Source: JACMNW01 sp031406155 (GTDB taxonomy: Bacteria > Pseudomonadota > Alphaproteobacteria > Rhodobacterales > Rhodobacteraceae). From it: a DNA stretch of 64,000 bases. The translations under genes and the position numbers were made by a program. The notes under the pieces were generated by a model. The model did not search any database and was not told the origin of the DNA. It saw nothing but the letters and a program-made list of their open reading frames with translations. Shown in pieces: positions 8,095 to 17,266 of the stretch (position 1 is the first letter of the stretch; every line of letters begins with the position of its first letter). The DNA lies in the NCBI GenBank assembly GCA_031406155.1, contig JANOGW010000048.1:26530-90529 (forward strand), in the 5' to 3' direction.

Positions 8095-9426
8095 TCACTT
8101 TTCAGGGATCAATCCGCGCGGGCTGAACCGCAGCACCAACAGCAGGATCACCCCCAGCGTCAGCAGCCGCAGATGGGCGGCACTTTCCACCAGATGCGAC
8201 CGGACCGGCCCGGCTTCCATGTTCGATGTGACAAGTGACATGAAGGTCGGCCCGGCATTTTCCACAATCAGCCACAGCCAGCCGATCAGCAGCCCGCCCA
8301 GCACCGACCCCCAGTTGTTGCCCGACCCGCCCACGATCACCATCACCCAGACCAGGAAGGTAAACCGCAGGGGCGTGTAGGCCCCGGGCGTCAACTGTCC
8401 CTCCATCGAGGTCAGCATGGCGCCGGCAATCCCCACGACGGCCGATCCGATGATGAACACATGCAGATGCCGGCGCGTGACATCCTTGCCCATCGCGGAT
8501 GCCGCCACTTCGTTGTCACGGATCGCCCGCATCATCCGGCCCCAAGGCGAATTCAGGGCGCGTTCGGACAACCAGACCACGAACAGCAGTACGCCACCAA
8601 ACATCGCCATGTACAAAAGCTTCACCAGGATGGTTGATGCGCCCACCGGATCGAGCCCCCAATTCTGTACAAGCGTCAGGAACCCAGGGTCTTTTTGCAG
8701 ATCGACCTCATAGGGCACCGGCCAGGGCCGGGGCAGGTCGATGATGTTCTTCACCCCGCGCGCCAGCCAGTCTTCGTTTTTCATGATGGCCAGCACAATC
8801 TCTGCAATCCCGAGCGTCGCGATGGCCAGATAATCGGACCGCAAGCCAAGGGCCGTCTTGCCGATGGCCCAAGCCGCCGCCGCCGCCAGCAGACCGCCCA
8901 CGGGCCAAGCCCACAGCGAGGGCAGGCCCAGCCCGCCAAGGTTGCCGGCGGTGGCCGGATTGAACGCCTCAACCGCCACCGACGCGGTGTCAAACAGCCA
9001 GCGGAACACTACGAAGCCTGCCAGCAGAACAGCCGCGACAGTCAGGTTGCGGCGCATGCCGCGCGCCATCTTGCCGTACAAAACCGCCGCAATCGCGATT
9101 GTGCCGGCCCCAAGTGCCAGGCTGAACAGCAGCGTCGGCCCGCCTGCGGTCCAGCCTTCGGGCACCGGCCTGGCCGAAACCAGCACCACGGCCAGCCCGC
9201 CAAGTGCCACCGACCCCATGATGCCGGTCGAAAACAGGCCTGCGTATCCCCATTGCATATTCACGCCAAGCGCCATGATCGCGGATAGTATCCCGATATT
9301 CAGGATCGACAGCGACAGGTTCCAGCTTTGGAACACCCCTGTCAGAACGAACAACATGCCAACTGCCGCGAACAGCAAAAGGTTGCGCGTGGTCGGGCTT
9401 TTCGCGTCCGGATGATGCTGCGCCAT
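8095..9426 (-). CDS. livM: Branched-chain-type ABC transporter permease LivM
   Basis: 443 residues, strongly hydrophobic with about ten predicted membrane spans. The conserved permease signature of the LivH/LivM family is seen as GLRSDYLAIATLGIAEI and the loop SPWGRMMRAIRDNEVAASAMG. ATG at 9426 is chosen because it starts 3 bp after the livH stop; a longer upstream frame overlaps livH and has no similarity to the family. At about 440 residues it is longer than LivM of enteric bacteria owing to extra hydrophobic segments between about residues 95 and 190. It forms the inner-membrane channel with LivH. Position before the N-methyl amino acid dehydrogenase suggests a substrate other than leucine, but this is inference. 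Confidence 0.92.
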   Translation of the reverse strand: MAQHHPDAKSPTTRNLLLFAAVGMLFVLTGVFQSWNLSLSILNIGILSAIMALGVNMQWGYAGLFSTGIMGSVALGGLAVVLVSARPVPEGWTAGGPTLLFSLALGAGTIAIAAVLYGKMARGMRRNLTVAAVLLAGFVVFRWLFDTASVAVEAFNPATAGNLGGLGLPSLWAWPVGGLLAAAAAWAIGKTALGLRSDYLAIATLGIAEIVLAIMKNEDWLARGVKNIIDLPRPWPVPYEVDLQKDPGFLTLVQNWGLDPVGASTILVKLLYMAMFGGVLLFVVWLSERALNSPWGRMMRAIRDNEVAASAMGKDVTRRHLHVFIIGSAVVGIAGAMLTSMEGQLTPGAYTPLRFTFLVWVMVIVGGSGNNWGSVLGGLLIGWLWLIVENAGPTFMSLVTSNMEAGPVRSHLVESAAHLRLLTLGVILLLVLRFSPRGLIPEK

Positions 9427-9428
9427 AG

Positions 9429-10433
9429 CTATTTCCCCTTGAACAGCCCGGTGGGCATGAACAGCAACACAATGATCAGGATCGAGAAACTGACGGCGAC
9501 CTTGTAATCGGTCGACAGCAACTGCGTCAGCCCGTCCGGCGCCCATTCGGTGGGCAACAGATAGCCCAGCACCTTTTTCCAGGCGTAGGTTACCACCACC
9601 TCGGAAAACGCCACGACGAACGCCCCTGCAATCGCCCCGATCGGCGAGCCAAGCCCGCCAACGATGGCCGCAGCAAAGATCGGCAGCAACAACTGGAAAT
9701 ACGTGAAGGGGCGGAAGGATTTATCTAGCCCGTAAAGCGTGCCGGCAATCACCGCGAGTGCTGCCGCAATGATCCATGTCACCTGCACCACGCGGTCGGG
9801 GTTGATGCCCGACAGCAGCGCCAGATCCTCGTTGTCGGAAAACGCCCGCATGGATTTGCCGGTGCGGGTCTTTTGCAGGAACCAGAACAGGGCCGCCACC
9901 GTCAGCACCGCCGTCACCAGCGTAACGGCGGTTGTCGTCTTGATCGCCAGCCCTTCGTTCAGGCCAGACCAGGTCTTGAAATCCGCCGCAGCCACCACGA
10001 ACCGCGCGCCATCGGCAAAGCTCTGCTCTTCCACCCCGATGATCAGGCGGACGAGGCCGTTCATGATGAACATGACGCCGGCAGATACGATCACCATGAT
10101 GATCGGCGCCACTTTCTGTTTGCGGTAAAAGCTGTAGACCACCTTGTCGGTGCCCAACAGCAGCCCCGCCGTGATGGCAATCGCAATAGGTATCGCCAGC
10201 AGTGCTGTTGGCAACGGGCCAAAGCTGATGCCCATCGATTGGAACCACCATGTGATCAGGATCGAGCACATCGTCCCGAACGCCATGGTATCGCCATGCG
10301 CAAAGTTTGAAAACCGCAGGACCGAAAAGATCAGCGTCACCCCAAGCGCGCCAATGGCAAGCTGCGCGCCATAGGCCAGACCGGGGATGAACACAAAGTT
10401 GAGGAACGTCACAAGGGCGTTGAGGAAGTCCAT
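9429..10433 (-). CDS. livH: Branched-chain-type ABC transporter permease LivH
   Basis: 334 residues with about eight membrane spans. Typical LivH sequence features include LRFSNFAHGDTMAFGTM near the N-terminus, TGKSMRAFSDNEDLALLSGI in the cytoplasmic loop that contacts the ATPases, and GGLGSPIGAIAGAFVV. It begins 3 bp after the livF stop codon and ends 3 bp before livM, so it is the fourth gene of a livJ-G-F-H-M unit. Partner of LivM in the membrane pore. Confidence 0.93.
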   Translation of the reverse strand: MDFLNALVTFLNFVFIPGLAYGAQLAIGALGVTLIFSVLRFSNFAHGDTMAFGTMCSILITWWFQSMGISFGPLPTALLAIPIAIAITAGLLLGTDKVVYSFYRKQKVAPIIMVIVSAGVMFIMNGLVRLIIGVEEQSFADGARFVVAAADFKTWSGLNEGLAIKTTTAVTLVTAVLTVAALFWFLQKTRTGKSMRAFSDNEDLALLSGINPDRVVQVTWIIAAALAVIAGTLYGLDKSFRPFTYFQLLLPIFAAAIVGGLGSPIGAIAGAFVVAFSEVVVTYAWKKVLGYLLPTEWAPDGLTQLLSTDYKVAVSFSILIIVLLFMPTGLFKGK

Positions 10434-10436
10434 GGC

Positions 10437-11147
10437 TTATCCCCCCAAGAAAGAACGGCGAACCTCGGGGTTCGCGAGAAGGGCTTGCCCGGTGTCGGTG
10501 AATCGATTAGCCCCCTGCACCAGAACATAACCTTTGTCTGCAATACCAAGTGCTTGACGGGCGTTCTGTTCTACCATCAGGATCGAGATCCCGGTGCGCG
10601 CCACTTCGATGATGCGGTCAAACAACTCGTCCATCACAATGGGGGAAACCCCTGCCGTTGGCTCATCCAGCATCAGGACCTTGGGTTGCGTCATCAAGGC
10701 CCGACCCACTGCCACCTGTTGGCGCTGCCCACCGGAAAGTTCGCCCGCCGCCTGATACCGCTTGGCCTTCAGGATCGGAAACAGGGCGTAGATCTGGTCC
10801 ATCGTCGCCTTGATGTCATCGCGGCGCAGGAACGCGCCCATCTCCAGGTTTTCCTCCACCGTCATTGAGGTGAAAATGTTCGAGGTTTGTGGCACGAAGG
10901 CCATGCCCTTGGCCACGCGGGCCTGCGGGGTCAGCTTGGTGATATCTTCGCCTTCCAGCAGCACGCGGCCACTGCGCAGGTTCAGCATGCCGAACACCGC
11001 CTTCATCGCGGTAGATTTGCCAGCGCCATTGGGCCCGACGATCACGGCAATCTCGCCCTTGTTCACCGCGATGGTGCATGAATGCAGAATATCGACCGGG
11101 CCGTATCCGCCGGTCATCGCCTCGCCGATCAGAAAGGGGTCAGCCAT
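10437..11147 (-). CDS. livF: Branched-chain-type ABC transporter ATP-binding protein LivF
   Basis: 236 residues. Walker A GPNGAGKSTAMKAV (about 37-50), signature ELSGGQRQQVAVGRAL and Walker B VLMLDEPTAG are intact. Length and the C-terminal NPEVRRSFLGG fit LivF rather than LivG. The start codon overlaps the livG stop by 8 bp, indicating translational coupling. Energises transport together with LivG. Confidence 0.94.
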   Translation of the reverse strand: MADPFLIGEAMTGGYGPVDILHSCTIAVNKGEIAVIVGPNGAGKSTAMKAVFGMLNLRSGRVLLEGEDITKLTPQARVAKGMAFVPQTSNIFTSMTVEENLEMGAFLRRDDIKATMDQIYALFPILKAKRYQAAGELSGGQRQQVAVGRALMTQPKVLMLDEPTAGVSPIVMDELFDRIIEVARTGISILMVEQNARQALGIADKGYVLVQGANRFTDTGQALLANPEVRRSFLGG

Positions 11148-11922
11148 GCGCGACCACCTTATTCTTCAACCCGGTCCCCAGATAGGCCTCGATGACCCGC
11201 TCGTCGTTCTTCACCTCGTCCACCGTGCCTTGCGCCAGCACGCGACCTTCGGCCATGCAGATCACCGGGTTGCACAGGCGGGCGATGAAATCCATGTCAT
11301 GCTCGATGACGCAGAACGTGTAGCCGCGTTCCTTGTTCAGCCGGATGATCGCATCACCGATGGTGTTCAGCAGCGTGCGGTTCACGCCAGCGCCGACCTC
11401 GTCAAGGAAAACGACCTTGGCATCCACCATCATGGTGCGGCCCAGTTCCAGCAGCTTTTTCTGGCCGCCGGAAATGTTGCCCGCCCGCTGATTGGCCAGA
11501 TGGCTGATGGTCAGAAACTCCAGCACTTCATCGGCCTTGTCGCGGATGCGGCGTTCTTCCAATGCCACGGACTTGCGCCAGAAAAACGCATTCAGCAGGC
11601 TTTCACCCGACTGGTTTTCCGGCACCATCATCAGGTTTTCGCGCACGGTCATCGATGAAAACTCATGCGCAATCTGGAAGGTGCGCAGCAAGCCCTTCGC
11701 AAACAGCTGATGCGGCGGCAGACCGGTGATGTCGAGCCCGTCCATCGTCACGCCGCCGGATGTTGGCGGCAGACGCCCGGCGATCACGTTGAACAAAGTG
11801 GTTTTCCCAGCCCCATTCGGCCCGATCAATCCGGTGATCGACCCGGTGTCGATTTGCAGCGACGCACCATCAACGGCCCGGAAACCACCGAAATGCTTGT
11901 GCAGGTCTTCGACCTTTATCAT
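11140..11922 (-). CDS. livG: Branched-chain-type ABC transporter ATP-binding protein LivG
   Basis: 260 residues. Walker A IGPNGAGKTTLFNVI, signature NISGGQKKLLELGRTM and the region VVFLDEVGAGVN are present. The Walker B tail reads FLDEVGAG instead of the usual LDEPxAG; the catalytic Glu is kept and Pro is replaced by Val, a variant seen among LivG-like proteins. It is separated from the binding-protein gene by 123 bp containing a strong stem-loop, and overlaps livF by 8 bp. Confidence 0.93.
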   Translation of the reverse strand: MIKVEDLHKHFGGFRAVDGASLQIDTGSITGLIGPNGAGKTTLFNVIAGRLPPTSGGVTMDGLDITGLPPHQLFAKGLLRTFQIAHEFSSMTVRENLMMVPENQSGESLLNAFFWRKSVALEERRIRDKADEVLEFLTISHLANQRAGNISGGQKKLLELGRTMMVDAKVVFLDEVGAGVNRTLLNTIGDAIIRLNKERGYTFCVIEHDMDFIARLCNPVICMAEGRVLAQGTVDEVKNDERVIEAYLGTGLKNKVVAHG

Positions 11923-11994
11923 TCTTTCCCCCTGCCAGCCCTGCCTCGTTTCGCGGCCGTGACGGGCCAGCGCGTGCAGGGTCTATCTGTGGCA

Positions 11995-12021
11995 ACGGCC
12001 CGGGGGTATTGCCCGGGCCGT
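11995..12021 (-). other. Intercistronic GC stem-loop after livJ
   Basis: Perfect 10-bp inverted repeat ACGGCCCGGG / CCCGGGCCGT with a 7-base loop, between the livJ stop (12046) and livG start (11922) on the minus strand. No U-run follows, so it is more likely an mRNA-stabilising or processing hairpin that raises binding-protein level over the membrane components than a terminator. Confidence 0.65.
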
Positions 12022-12045
12022 GCCGCGTGTTCTAGACCGGCCCGG

Positions 12046-13236
12046 TCAACGGAAAGTTACGGTTTCGTACTTGCCGCCCTTGACTTCAAACTGGCGGTAG
12101 CGACCGGCGCTTTCGCCCGGCCCGATCAGCTCGACCCCCGATGCACCGTCATAGTCGATGTCAGTGCCAGCCGCGATCAGCTCCAGCGCCTTGGCCAATT
12201 CGCCGGGCAGGATCTTTTCGCCCGGTGCATTCGCCACGTCCATGATCTTTTCCTTGTAGACCTTCGGATCGGACGATCCTGCGGCCTGCATGGCAAGCAT
12301 CATCAGAGCCGCCGCATCATAGCTTTCCATCGTGTAGGGCGATGTTGCGTCAAACGGCGTTGCTGCCGCTTTGCCCATCTCGACCATGATTGCGGCACCG
12401 GCGGAATCCGATTGCGCAACCTGACCGTAGGATCCGTCAAGTGCCGGACCGATAGCTGCGGGCAGGTTGTCACCCACCATGCCGCCCGGCAGACCAAAGG
12501 TGGTGAAAGCGCCGGTATCCAGCGAATTCTGGATGATGCCCTTGCCGCCCTGATCCAGATAGCCCGCAATGACCAGCAGATCACCACCGGCTGCGGCCAA
12601 TGCGGCCACTTCGGCGGAATAGTCTGCCTTGCCGTCTTCATGGCTTGCATTGATCGTGACAACGCCGCCCTTGGCGGTGAAGGATGTCGCAATCGCGTCT
12701 GCCAGACCCTTGCCGTAGTCATTGTTGGTGTAGGTCAGCGCGATGGATTTGATGCCTTTTTCGACAAGGATGTCGGCCATGACTTCGCCTTCGCGCGCAT
12801 CGGAAGGTGCGGTGCGGAAGAACAGGTTATCATCTTCAGCGGTGGACAGTGCAGGCGAGGTTGCCGATGGCGAAACCATCACGATGCCATTCGGGCGCGC
12901 TACGTTCTGCAAAATCGCGCCGGTCACACCGGAACAGTCGCCGCCCACGATGCCTTTGACGCCGTCAGCCGTGACAACGCGTTCAGCGGCAGCGGTGCCG
13001 GCGGCGGAATCGCCACAGGTGCTGTCGCCGCGAACGGCCGTGACGGTTGACCCGTCAAGCAGCTTGCCCGACGCGGTCGCTTCGGCCATCGCCATTTCAG
13101 CCGCCGCAGCCATTGATCCGGTCAAGGATTCAATCGGGCCAGTGAAGCCGATCACAATCCCCAGTTTGATATCTTCCGCGTGTGCGGCACCCGCCATCAG
13201 CGCGGTGACGGCCGAAGCCATAAGTAGTTTTTTCAT
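12046..13236 (-). CDS. livJ: Branched-chain-type ABC transporter substrate-binding protein
   Basis: 396 residues with a clear signal peptide (MKKLLMASAVTALMAGAAHA, cleavage about residue 20), so it is exported to the periplasm. The sequence has the Peripla_BP_6 pattern: IKLGIVIGFTGPIESLTG at the mature N-terminus, GIVGGDCSGVTGAI, and ALTYTNNDYGKGLADAIA in the central part. It is first gene of the liv-type operon. Its substrate cannot be read from sequence; the neighbouring dimethylglycine/sarcosine-dehydrogenase-type gene makes an N-methylated amino acid or related amine a reasonable guess. ATG at 13236 is preceded by a GGGAGA element. Confidence 0.93.
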   Translation of the reverse strand: MKKLLMASAVTALMAGAAHAEDIKLGIVIGFTGPIESLTGSMAAAAEMAMAEATASGKLLDGSTVTAVRGDSTCGDSAAGTAAAERVVTADGVKGIVGGDCSGVTGAILQNVARPNGIVMVSPSATSPALSTAEDDNLFFRTAPSDAREGEVMADILVEKGIKSIALTYTNNDYGKGLADAIATSFTAKGGVVTINASHEDGKADYSAEVAALAAAGGDLLVIAGYLDQGGKGIIQNSLDTGAFTTFGLPGGMVGDNLPAAIGPALDGSYGQVAQSDSAGAAIMVEMGKAAATPFDATSPYTMESYDAAALMMLAMQAAGSSDPKVYKEKIMDVANAPGEKILPGELAKALELIAAGTDIDYDGASGVELIGPGESAGRYRQFEVKGGKYETVTFR

Positions 13237-13459
13237 TGGTCTCTCCCATGTTGGATCGAAATCCTGTTCGCGAACCTAAAGCGAGTGGAAACAAAAGAAA
13301 AGCGTCATGAATCACCCGATCTTGGCCGCGTCGCGTTGATTGACCGTTCCCGGTTTGTATGACGTTGGGTCAACTTTGCGCGACCAGGATCAAAGGCCGC
13401 GTGCAACTGCAACCGCGGATGCTAAAGTCCCCGCAACACATGCAACCGACGGAGGAAAG

Positions 13460-14578
13460 ATGTCTGTCATTCTGAAGAATTGCCTTCCGTTTGGCCTGAT
13501 TGTCTCGCTTTTGGCGATAATCACCACAAGTGATGCGCGCGCCGACAGCATCGCCGAAACATCGGTTGGCAGCGTAGCGATAACCACAATGGCCGCTGGG
13601 CTGGATGAACCCTGGGGCCTTGCATTTCTGCCTGACGGCCGGTTTCTTGTCACAGAGCGCGCAGGCCGGTTGCAGGTCTTTCCCGCTGCGGGTGGTGCAG
13701 GCCAGACCATCGCGGGCGTGCCACCGGTCTTTGCGCGCGGGCAGGGCGGTTTGCTTGACGTGATGGTTCCGCGCGATTTCGACCAAAGCCGCGAGGTGTT
13801 CCTTAGCTTTTCGGAACGCCAAAGCGGCGGTGCAGGCACGGCGTTGGGGCGCGGCATCCTGACAGACGACGCATTGCAAGGCTTCACCACGGTGTTTTCA
13901 GCCCCGGTTGGTGGCAGGGGGGGGCGGCACTTCGGATCGCGCATCGTCGAAGCGCCGGATGGCACGATCTTTCTGACCGTGGGCGAACGCGGCACGCCCG
14001 ATCTGGCGCAGGACCCGAGGCGCGCCGAAGGCAAGGTCATGCATTTTCAGCGCGACGGCACGCCGATAGTGACAACGGTTCTGGATGGGCTTGCGGGCCT
14101 GCATTCGCTTGGCCACCGCAACCCGCAAGGGGCGGCACTGGATGGGACCGGGCAATTGTGGGTGGTGGAACATGGTGCGCAGGGGGGTGACGAGTTGAAC
14201 CGGGTCGGGGCGGGGCTGAATTATGGCTGGCCGATCATCGCATATGGCAAGGACTATGACGACAGCAAGCTGGGCATCGGCACCTCCGCTCCGGGGTTGG
14301 AGCAGCCGGATCACTACTGGGACCCGTCTATCGCGCCATCGGGCCTGATGTTTTATTCGGGGTCAATGTTTCCCGAATGGCAGGGCGATGTCTTCACCGG
14401 CAGCCTGAAATTCAACTCCATCGTGCGGCTGGACCCTGACAGCGGCTATGCCGAAGAAGCAATCAACGCAGATGAAACCGGCCGCGTCCGCGACATCCGT
14501 CAGGCGCCTGACGGATCGATCTGGTTTTTGTCGGTGGTCGATGGCGCCGTGTACCGGATGGCGAAACGCGGCAGTTAG
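13460..14578 (+). CDS. PQQ-dependent sugar dehydrogenase family protein (Asd/YliI-like)
   Basis: 372 residues with an N-terminal signal peptide (about residues 1-28, ending SDARA), so periplasmic. The beta-propeller family GSDH (PF07995) motifs are present: GLDEPWGLAFLPDGRFLVTE, GQGGLLDVMV, GGRHFGSRI, LGHRNPQGA, VEHGAQGGDELN and NYGWP. Family members oxidise aldose sugars with PQQ, or have unknown substrates. The ATG at 13460 has GGAGGA just upstream, favouring it over an earlier in-frame codon. No PQQ synthesis gene is seen in the window. The stop codon lies inside a palindromic repeat shared with the convergent regulator gene. Confidence 0.88.
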   Translation: MSVILKNCLPFGLIVSLLAIITTSDARADSIAETSVGSVAITTMAAGLDEPWGLAFLPDGRFLVTERAGRLQVFPAAGGAGQTIAGVPPVFARGQGGLLDVMVPRDFDQSREVFLSFSERQSGGAGTALGRGILTDDALQGFTTVFSAPVGGRGGRHFGSRIVEAPDGTIFLTVGERGTPDLAQDPRRAEGKVMHFQRDGTPIVTTVLDGLAGLHSLGHRNPQGAALDGTGQLWVVEHGAQGGDELNRVGAGLNYGWPIIAYGKDYDDSKLGIGTSAPGLEQPDHYWDPSIAPSGLMFYSGSMFPEWQGDVFTGSLKFNSIVRLDPDSGYAEEAINADETGRVRDIRQAPDGSIWFLSVVDGAVYRMAKRGS

Positions 14579-14680
14579 AGTGTCATAAGGATAAAGTGGG
14601 TACCGGTTTTCCTCAACAATGTCGCGACCACTGAGAAATATGAGCAGCATGATGTTTCCCTCAAACATCATCCGGCGCTA
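14576..14680. repeat. Palindromic intergenic repeat, copy 1 (supplies both stop codons)
   Basis: About 105 bp sharing with 45111-45212 the blocks AAAGTGGGTAYCGGTTTTYCTCA (5' part) and TTTCCYTCARACATCATCC (3' part). It contains the perfect hairpin ATGATGTTT-CCCTC-AAACATCAT at 14649-14671. Its left end contains the TAG stop of the sugar dehydrogenase gene and its right end, read on the other strand, the TAG stop of the GlxA-type regulator. Similar elements with an ACCGGTTTTC core are widespread between genes of alphaproteobacteria (from memory); no transposase is encoded. Confidence 0.75.
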
Positions 14681-15697
14681 GATCGACAGCCGGCCGCCCA
14701 AGCCAACGCCGCCTTGCGTGCCGCGTTCGCGGTAGGGCGTGGTGTTGTAATGCGCGCGGTAGCATTTCGAAAAATGCGACGGGCTGGCAAAACCACAGGC
14801 CAGCGCGACGTTGATCACGCTCATTTCCGTCTGCATCAGCAGGTTGCGCGCCTTTTGCAGCCGCAGTTCCATGTAGTACCGTTTCGGGCTGCGGTTCAGA
14901 TAGCGGCGGAACAGCCGTTCCAGTTGCCGCGTCGACATGCCAACTTCTTCGGCCAGATCGGCCGGGCTCATCGGTTCCTCGATGTTGCTTTCCATCATCT
15001 GGATCACCTGGCTTAGCTTGGGATGCCTGACCCCGATGCGCGTCGGGATCGACAGGCGCTGGGTGTCCTGATCGGTGCGGATGGTCGAATAGATCAGCAG
15101 ATCGGCCACATTGTTGGCTGTGTCCTCGCCCAGATCATTGGCAATGATCTTCAGCATCAGATCGATTGACGAGGTGCCCCCCGCAGTCGTCATCCGGTTG
15201 CCATCCACCACGAACACCGATTTGGTCAGGCGGACGCGCTCGAATTCTTCCAGAAAGCCATCCTGGTTCTCCCAATGGATCGTGGCTTTCTTGCCGTCCA
15301 GCAGGCCCGCCTTGGCAAGCGCATAGGCCCCGGTGCACATGCCCCCGATCACCACCCCACGCCGCGCTTCACGGCGCAGCCAACCAACCACTGCCCGCGT
15401 CGTTGATCGCTGAATTTCGATGCCGCCGCAGACAAACACCGTGTCCTCGCGGTCCACGTCCTCCAACCCCATGTCGAGGCGAAAGGATGCACCGTTCGAA
15501 CATACTGCCTCGACGCCGCCTTCACCCGCCAGCGACCAGCGATAGACCGGATAGCCCATCACCATGTTCGCCAGTCGCAATGGTTCGATAGCGCACGCAA
15601 ACGACAGCATCGTGAACTGATCAAGCAGCAGAAAGACAAACCGCTTTGGCGTCTCGATCTTGCGGATCTGGGTGGCCTTGCGCTGCAGCGTAAGCAT
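14678..15697 (-). CDS. GlxA-family transcriptional regulator (DJ-1/PfpI-like + AraC HTH)
   Basis: 339 residues. N-terminal DJ-1/PfpI-like domain (about 15-190; FVFLLLDQFTMLSFACAIEP and the nucleophile-elbow-like GGMCTGAYALAKAG) is followed by an AraC-type double helix-turn-helix (about 225-325; MSTRQLERLFRRYLNRSPKRY and VALACGFASPSHFSKCYR). This architecture is shared with GbdR and CdhR, activators of glycine betaine/dimethylglycine and carnitine catabolism in Pseudomonas. Given the dimethylglycine-dehydrogenase-type gene 6.7 kb away, control of N-methyl amino acid use is plausible but unproven. The start ATG at 15697 has AAGG upstream. Confidence 0.9.
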   Translation of the reverse strand: MLTLQRKATQIRKIETPKRFVFLLLDQFTMLSFACAIEPLRLANMVMGYPVYRWSLAGEGGVEAVCSNGASFRLDMGLEDVDREDTVFVCGGIEIQRSTTRAVVGWLRREARRGVVIGGMCTGAYALAKAGLLDGKKATIHWENQDGFLEEFERVRLTKSVFVVDGNRMTTAGGTSSIDLMLKIIANDLGEDTANNVADLLIYSTIRTDQDTQRLSIPTRIGVRHPKLSQVIQMMESNIEEPMSPADLAEEVGMSTRQLERLFRRYLNRSPKRYYMELRLQKARNLLMQTEMSVINVALACGFASPSHFSKCYRAHYNTTPYRERGTQGGVGLGGRLSI

Positions 15698-15849
15698 CTT
15701 GCGACCTTTTTTGTCGTATAAGGCGCACCGAAACAGGAATCCGGGTAACCCGCAAGATCAATTGCAGCGAAATCCCGCCTTTCGCCCTATGCAACGGTGC
15801 AGGGGTTCCTTATACCCGCCGCCAAACTCGTAAAACGCGGAGAAGACCC

Positions 15850-17220
15850 ATGACCAAGGGCTGGAGCAAATCGGACTGGCGCAGCAAACCACGGGTTCAG
15901 ATGCCTGATTACCCCGATGCTGCAGCGTTGCGCGCGGCTGAGGCGCAGCTTGCCAAATATCCGCCGCTGGTCTTTGCCGGTGAAGCACGCAAACTGAAAA
16001 AACAACTCGCTCTGGCTGGCGAGGGCAAAGCGTTCCTGCTTCAGGGCGGCGATTGCGCCGAAAGCTTCGCCGAATTTTCCGCCGACAACATCCGCGACAC
16101 CTTCCGCGTCATGCTGCAAATGGCGGTCGTGCTGACCTATGGCGCCAAGGTGCCGGTGATCAAGGTGGGCCGTATGGCTGGCCAATTCGCCAAGCCGCGT
16201 TCGGCACCCACCGAGGTGATCGATGGCGTGGAACTGCCGTCCTATCGCGGCGACATCATCCACCGCTTCGAAGCCACAATCGAGGCCCGCAAGCCCGATC
16301 CGCAGCGCATGCTGGAAGCCTACACGCAGGCGGCGGCATCGCTGAACCTGCTGCGCGCGTTTTCCACGGGCGGCTTTGCCGATATCCACCGCGTGCATTC
16401 CTGGACACTTGGTTTTGCCGAACACGACAAGGCGGAACGCTACCGCGAACTGTCGAACCACATCTCAGATGCGCTGGATTTCATGAATGCGGCAGGGGTG
16501 AATGCCGATACGGCCCCGTCACTTAGCACGGTCGATTTCTATACCAGCCACGAATCGCTGCTGCTGGAATATGAAGAGGCGTTGTGCCGGGTCGACAGTC
16601 TGACCGGCCAGAATGTTGCCGGGTCCGGCCACATGATCTGGATCGGCGATCGCACCCGGCAGCCGGACGGCGCGCATGTCGAATTCGCGCGCGGGGTGCT
16701 GAACCCGATCGGCCTGAAATGCGGGCCGACCACGACAACGGATGATCTCAAGGTGCTGATGTCCAAGCTGAACCCGGCCAATGAGCCCGGTCGCCTGACG
16801 CTGATCGCGCGTTTCGGGGCGGGCAAGGTTGGCGAAAACCTGCCCCGCCTGATCAAGGCCGTGCGCGAAGAAGGTGCCAGTGTCGTCTGGTCGTGCGATC
16901 CGATGCACGGCAACACGATCAAATCCTCCACCGGGTATAAAACCCGTCAGTTTGATAGCGTCCTGCGCGAGGTGCGCGAGTTTTTCGCCGTTCACAAGGC
17001 CGAAGGCACGGTTCCCGGCGGGGTGCATTTCGAGATGACCGGCAAGGACGTGACCGAGTGCACCGGCGGCCTTCGCGCGGTCACCGACGAAGATCTGTCG
17101 GATCGCTACCATACTGCGTGTGATCCGCGATTGAACGCGTCGCAGTCGCTGGAACTGGCGTTTCTGGTGGCGGAAGAGCTGTCATCCCTGCGCGATGCGG
17201 GCCGCCGTATCGCGTTGTAA
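15850..17220 (+). CDS. aroG: Class II 3-deoxy-7-phosphoheptulonate (DAHP) synthase
   Basis: 456 residues, the usual length of plant/bacterial type II DAHP synthases. It condenses phosphoenolpyruvate and erythrose 4-phosphate in the first step of the shikimate pathway. Motifs: FLLQGGDCAESF with the metal-binding Cys69, KVGRMAGQFAKPRS, MIWIGDRTRQ and the C-terminal GGVHFEMTGKDVTEC. The ATG at 15850 is preceded by GGAG. Single-gene unit closed by a strong terminator directly after the stop. The symbol is by function; class II enzymes are not homologous in sequence to E. coli AroG. Confidence 0.95.
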   Translation: MTKGWSKSDWRSKPRVQMPDYPDAAALRAAEAQLAKYPPLVFAGEARKLKKQLALAGEGKAFLLQGGDCAESFAEFSADNIRDTFRVMLQMAVVLTYGAKVPVIKVGRMAGQFAKPRSAPTEVIDGVELPSYRGDIIHRFEATIEARKPDPQRMLEAYTQAAASLNLLRAFSTGGFADIHRVHSWTLGFAEHDKAERYRELSNHISDALDFMNAAGVNADTAPSLSTVDFYTSHESLLLEYEEALCRVDSLTGQNVAGSGHMIWIGDRTRQPDGAHVEFARGVLNPIGLKCGPTTTTDDLKVLMSKLNPANEPGRLTLIARFGAGKVGENLPRLIKAVREEGASVVWSCDPMHGNTIKSSTGYKTRQFDSVLREVREFFAVHKAEGTVPGGVHFEMTGKDVTECTGGLRAVTDEDLSDRYHTACDPRLNASQSLELAFLVAEELSSLRDAGRRIAL

Positions 17221-17232
17221 TTGCAAGCAAGA

Positions 17233-17263
17233 AAAAAAGGCAGCACCGTATGCTGCCTTTTTT
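17233..17263. terminator. Rho-independent terminator, bidirectional
   Basis: AAAAAAGGCAGCA - CCGTA - TGCTGCCTTTTTT: perfect stem with a 5-base loop, A-run on the left and T-run on the right. It starts 12 bp after the DAHP synthase stop and ends 3 bp before the convergent PAS gene stop, so it can serve both. Confidence 0.93.
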
Positions 17264-17266
17264 GGG

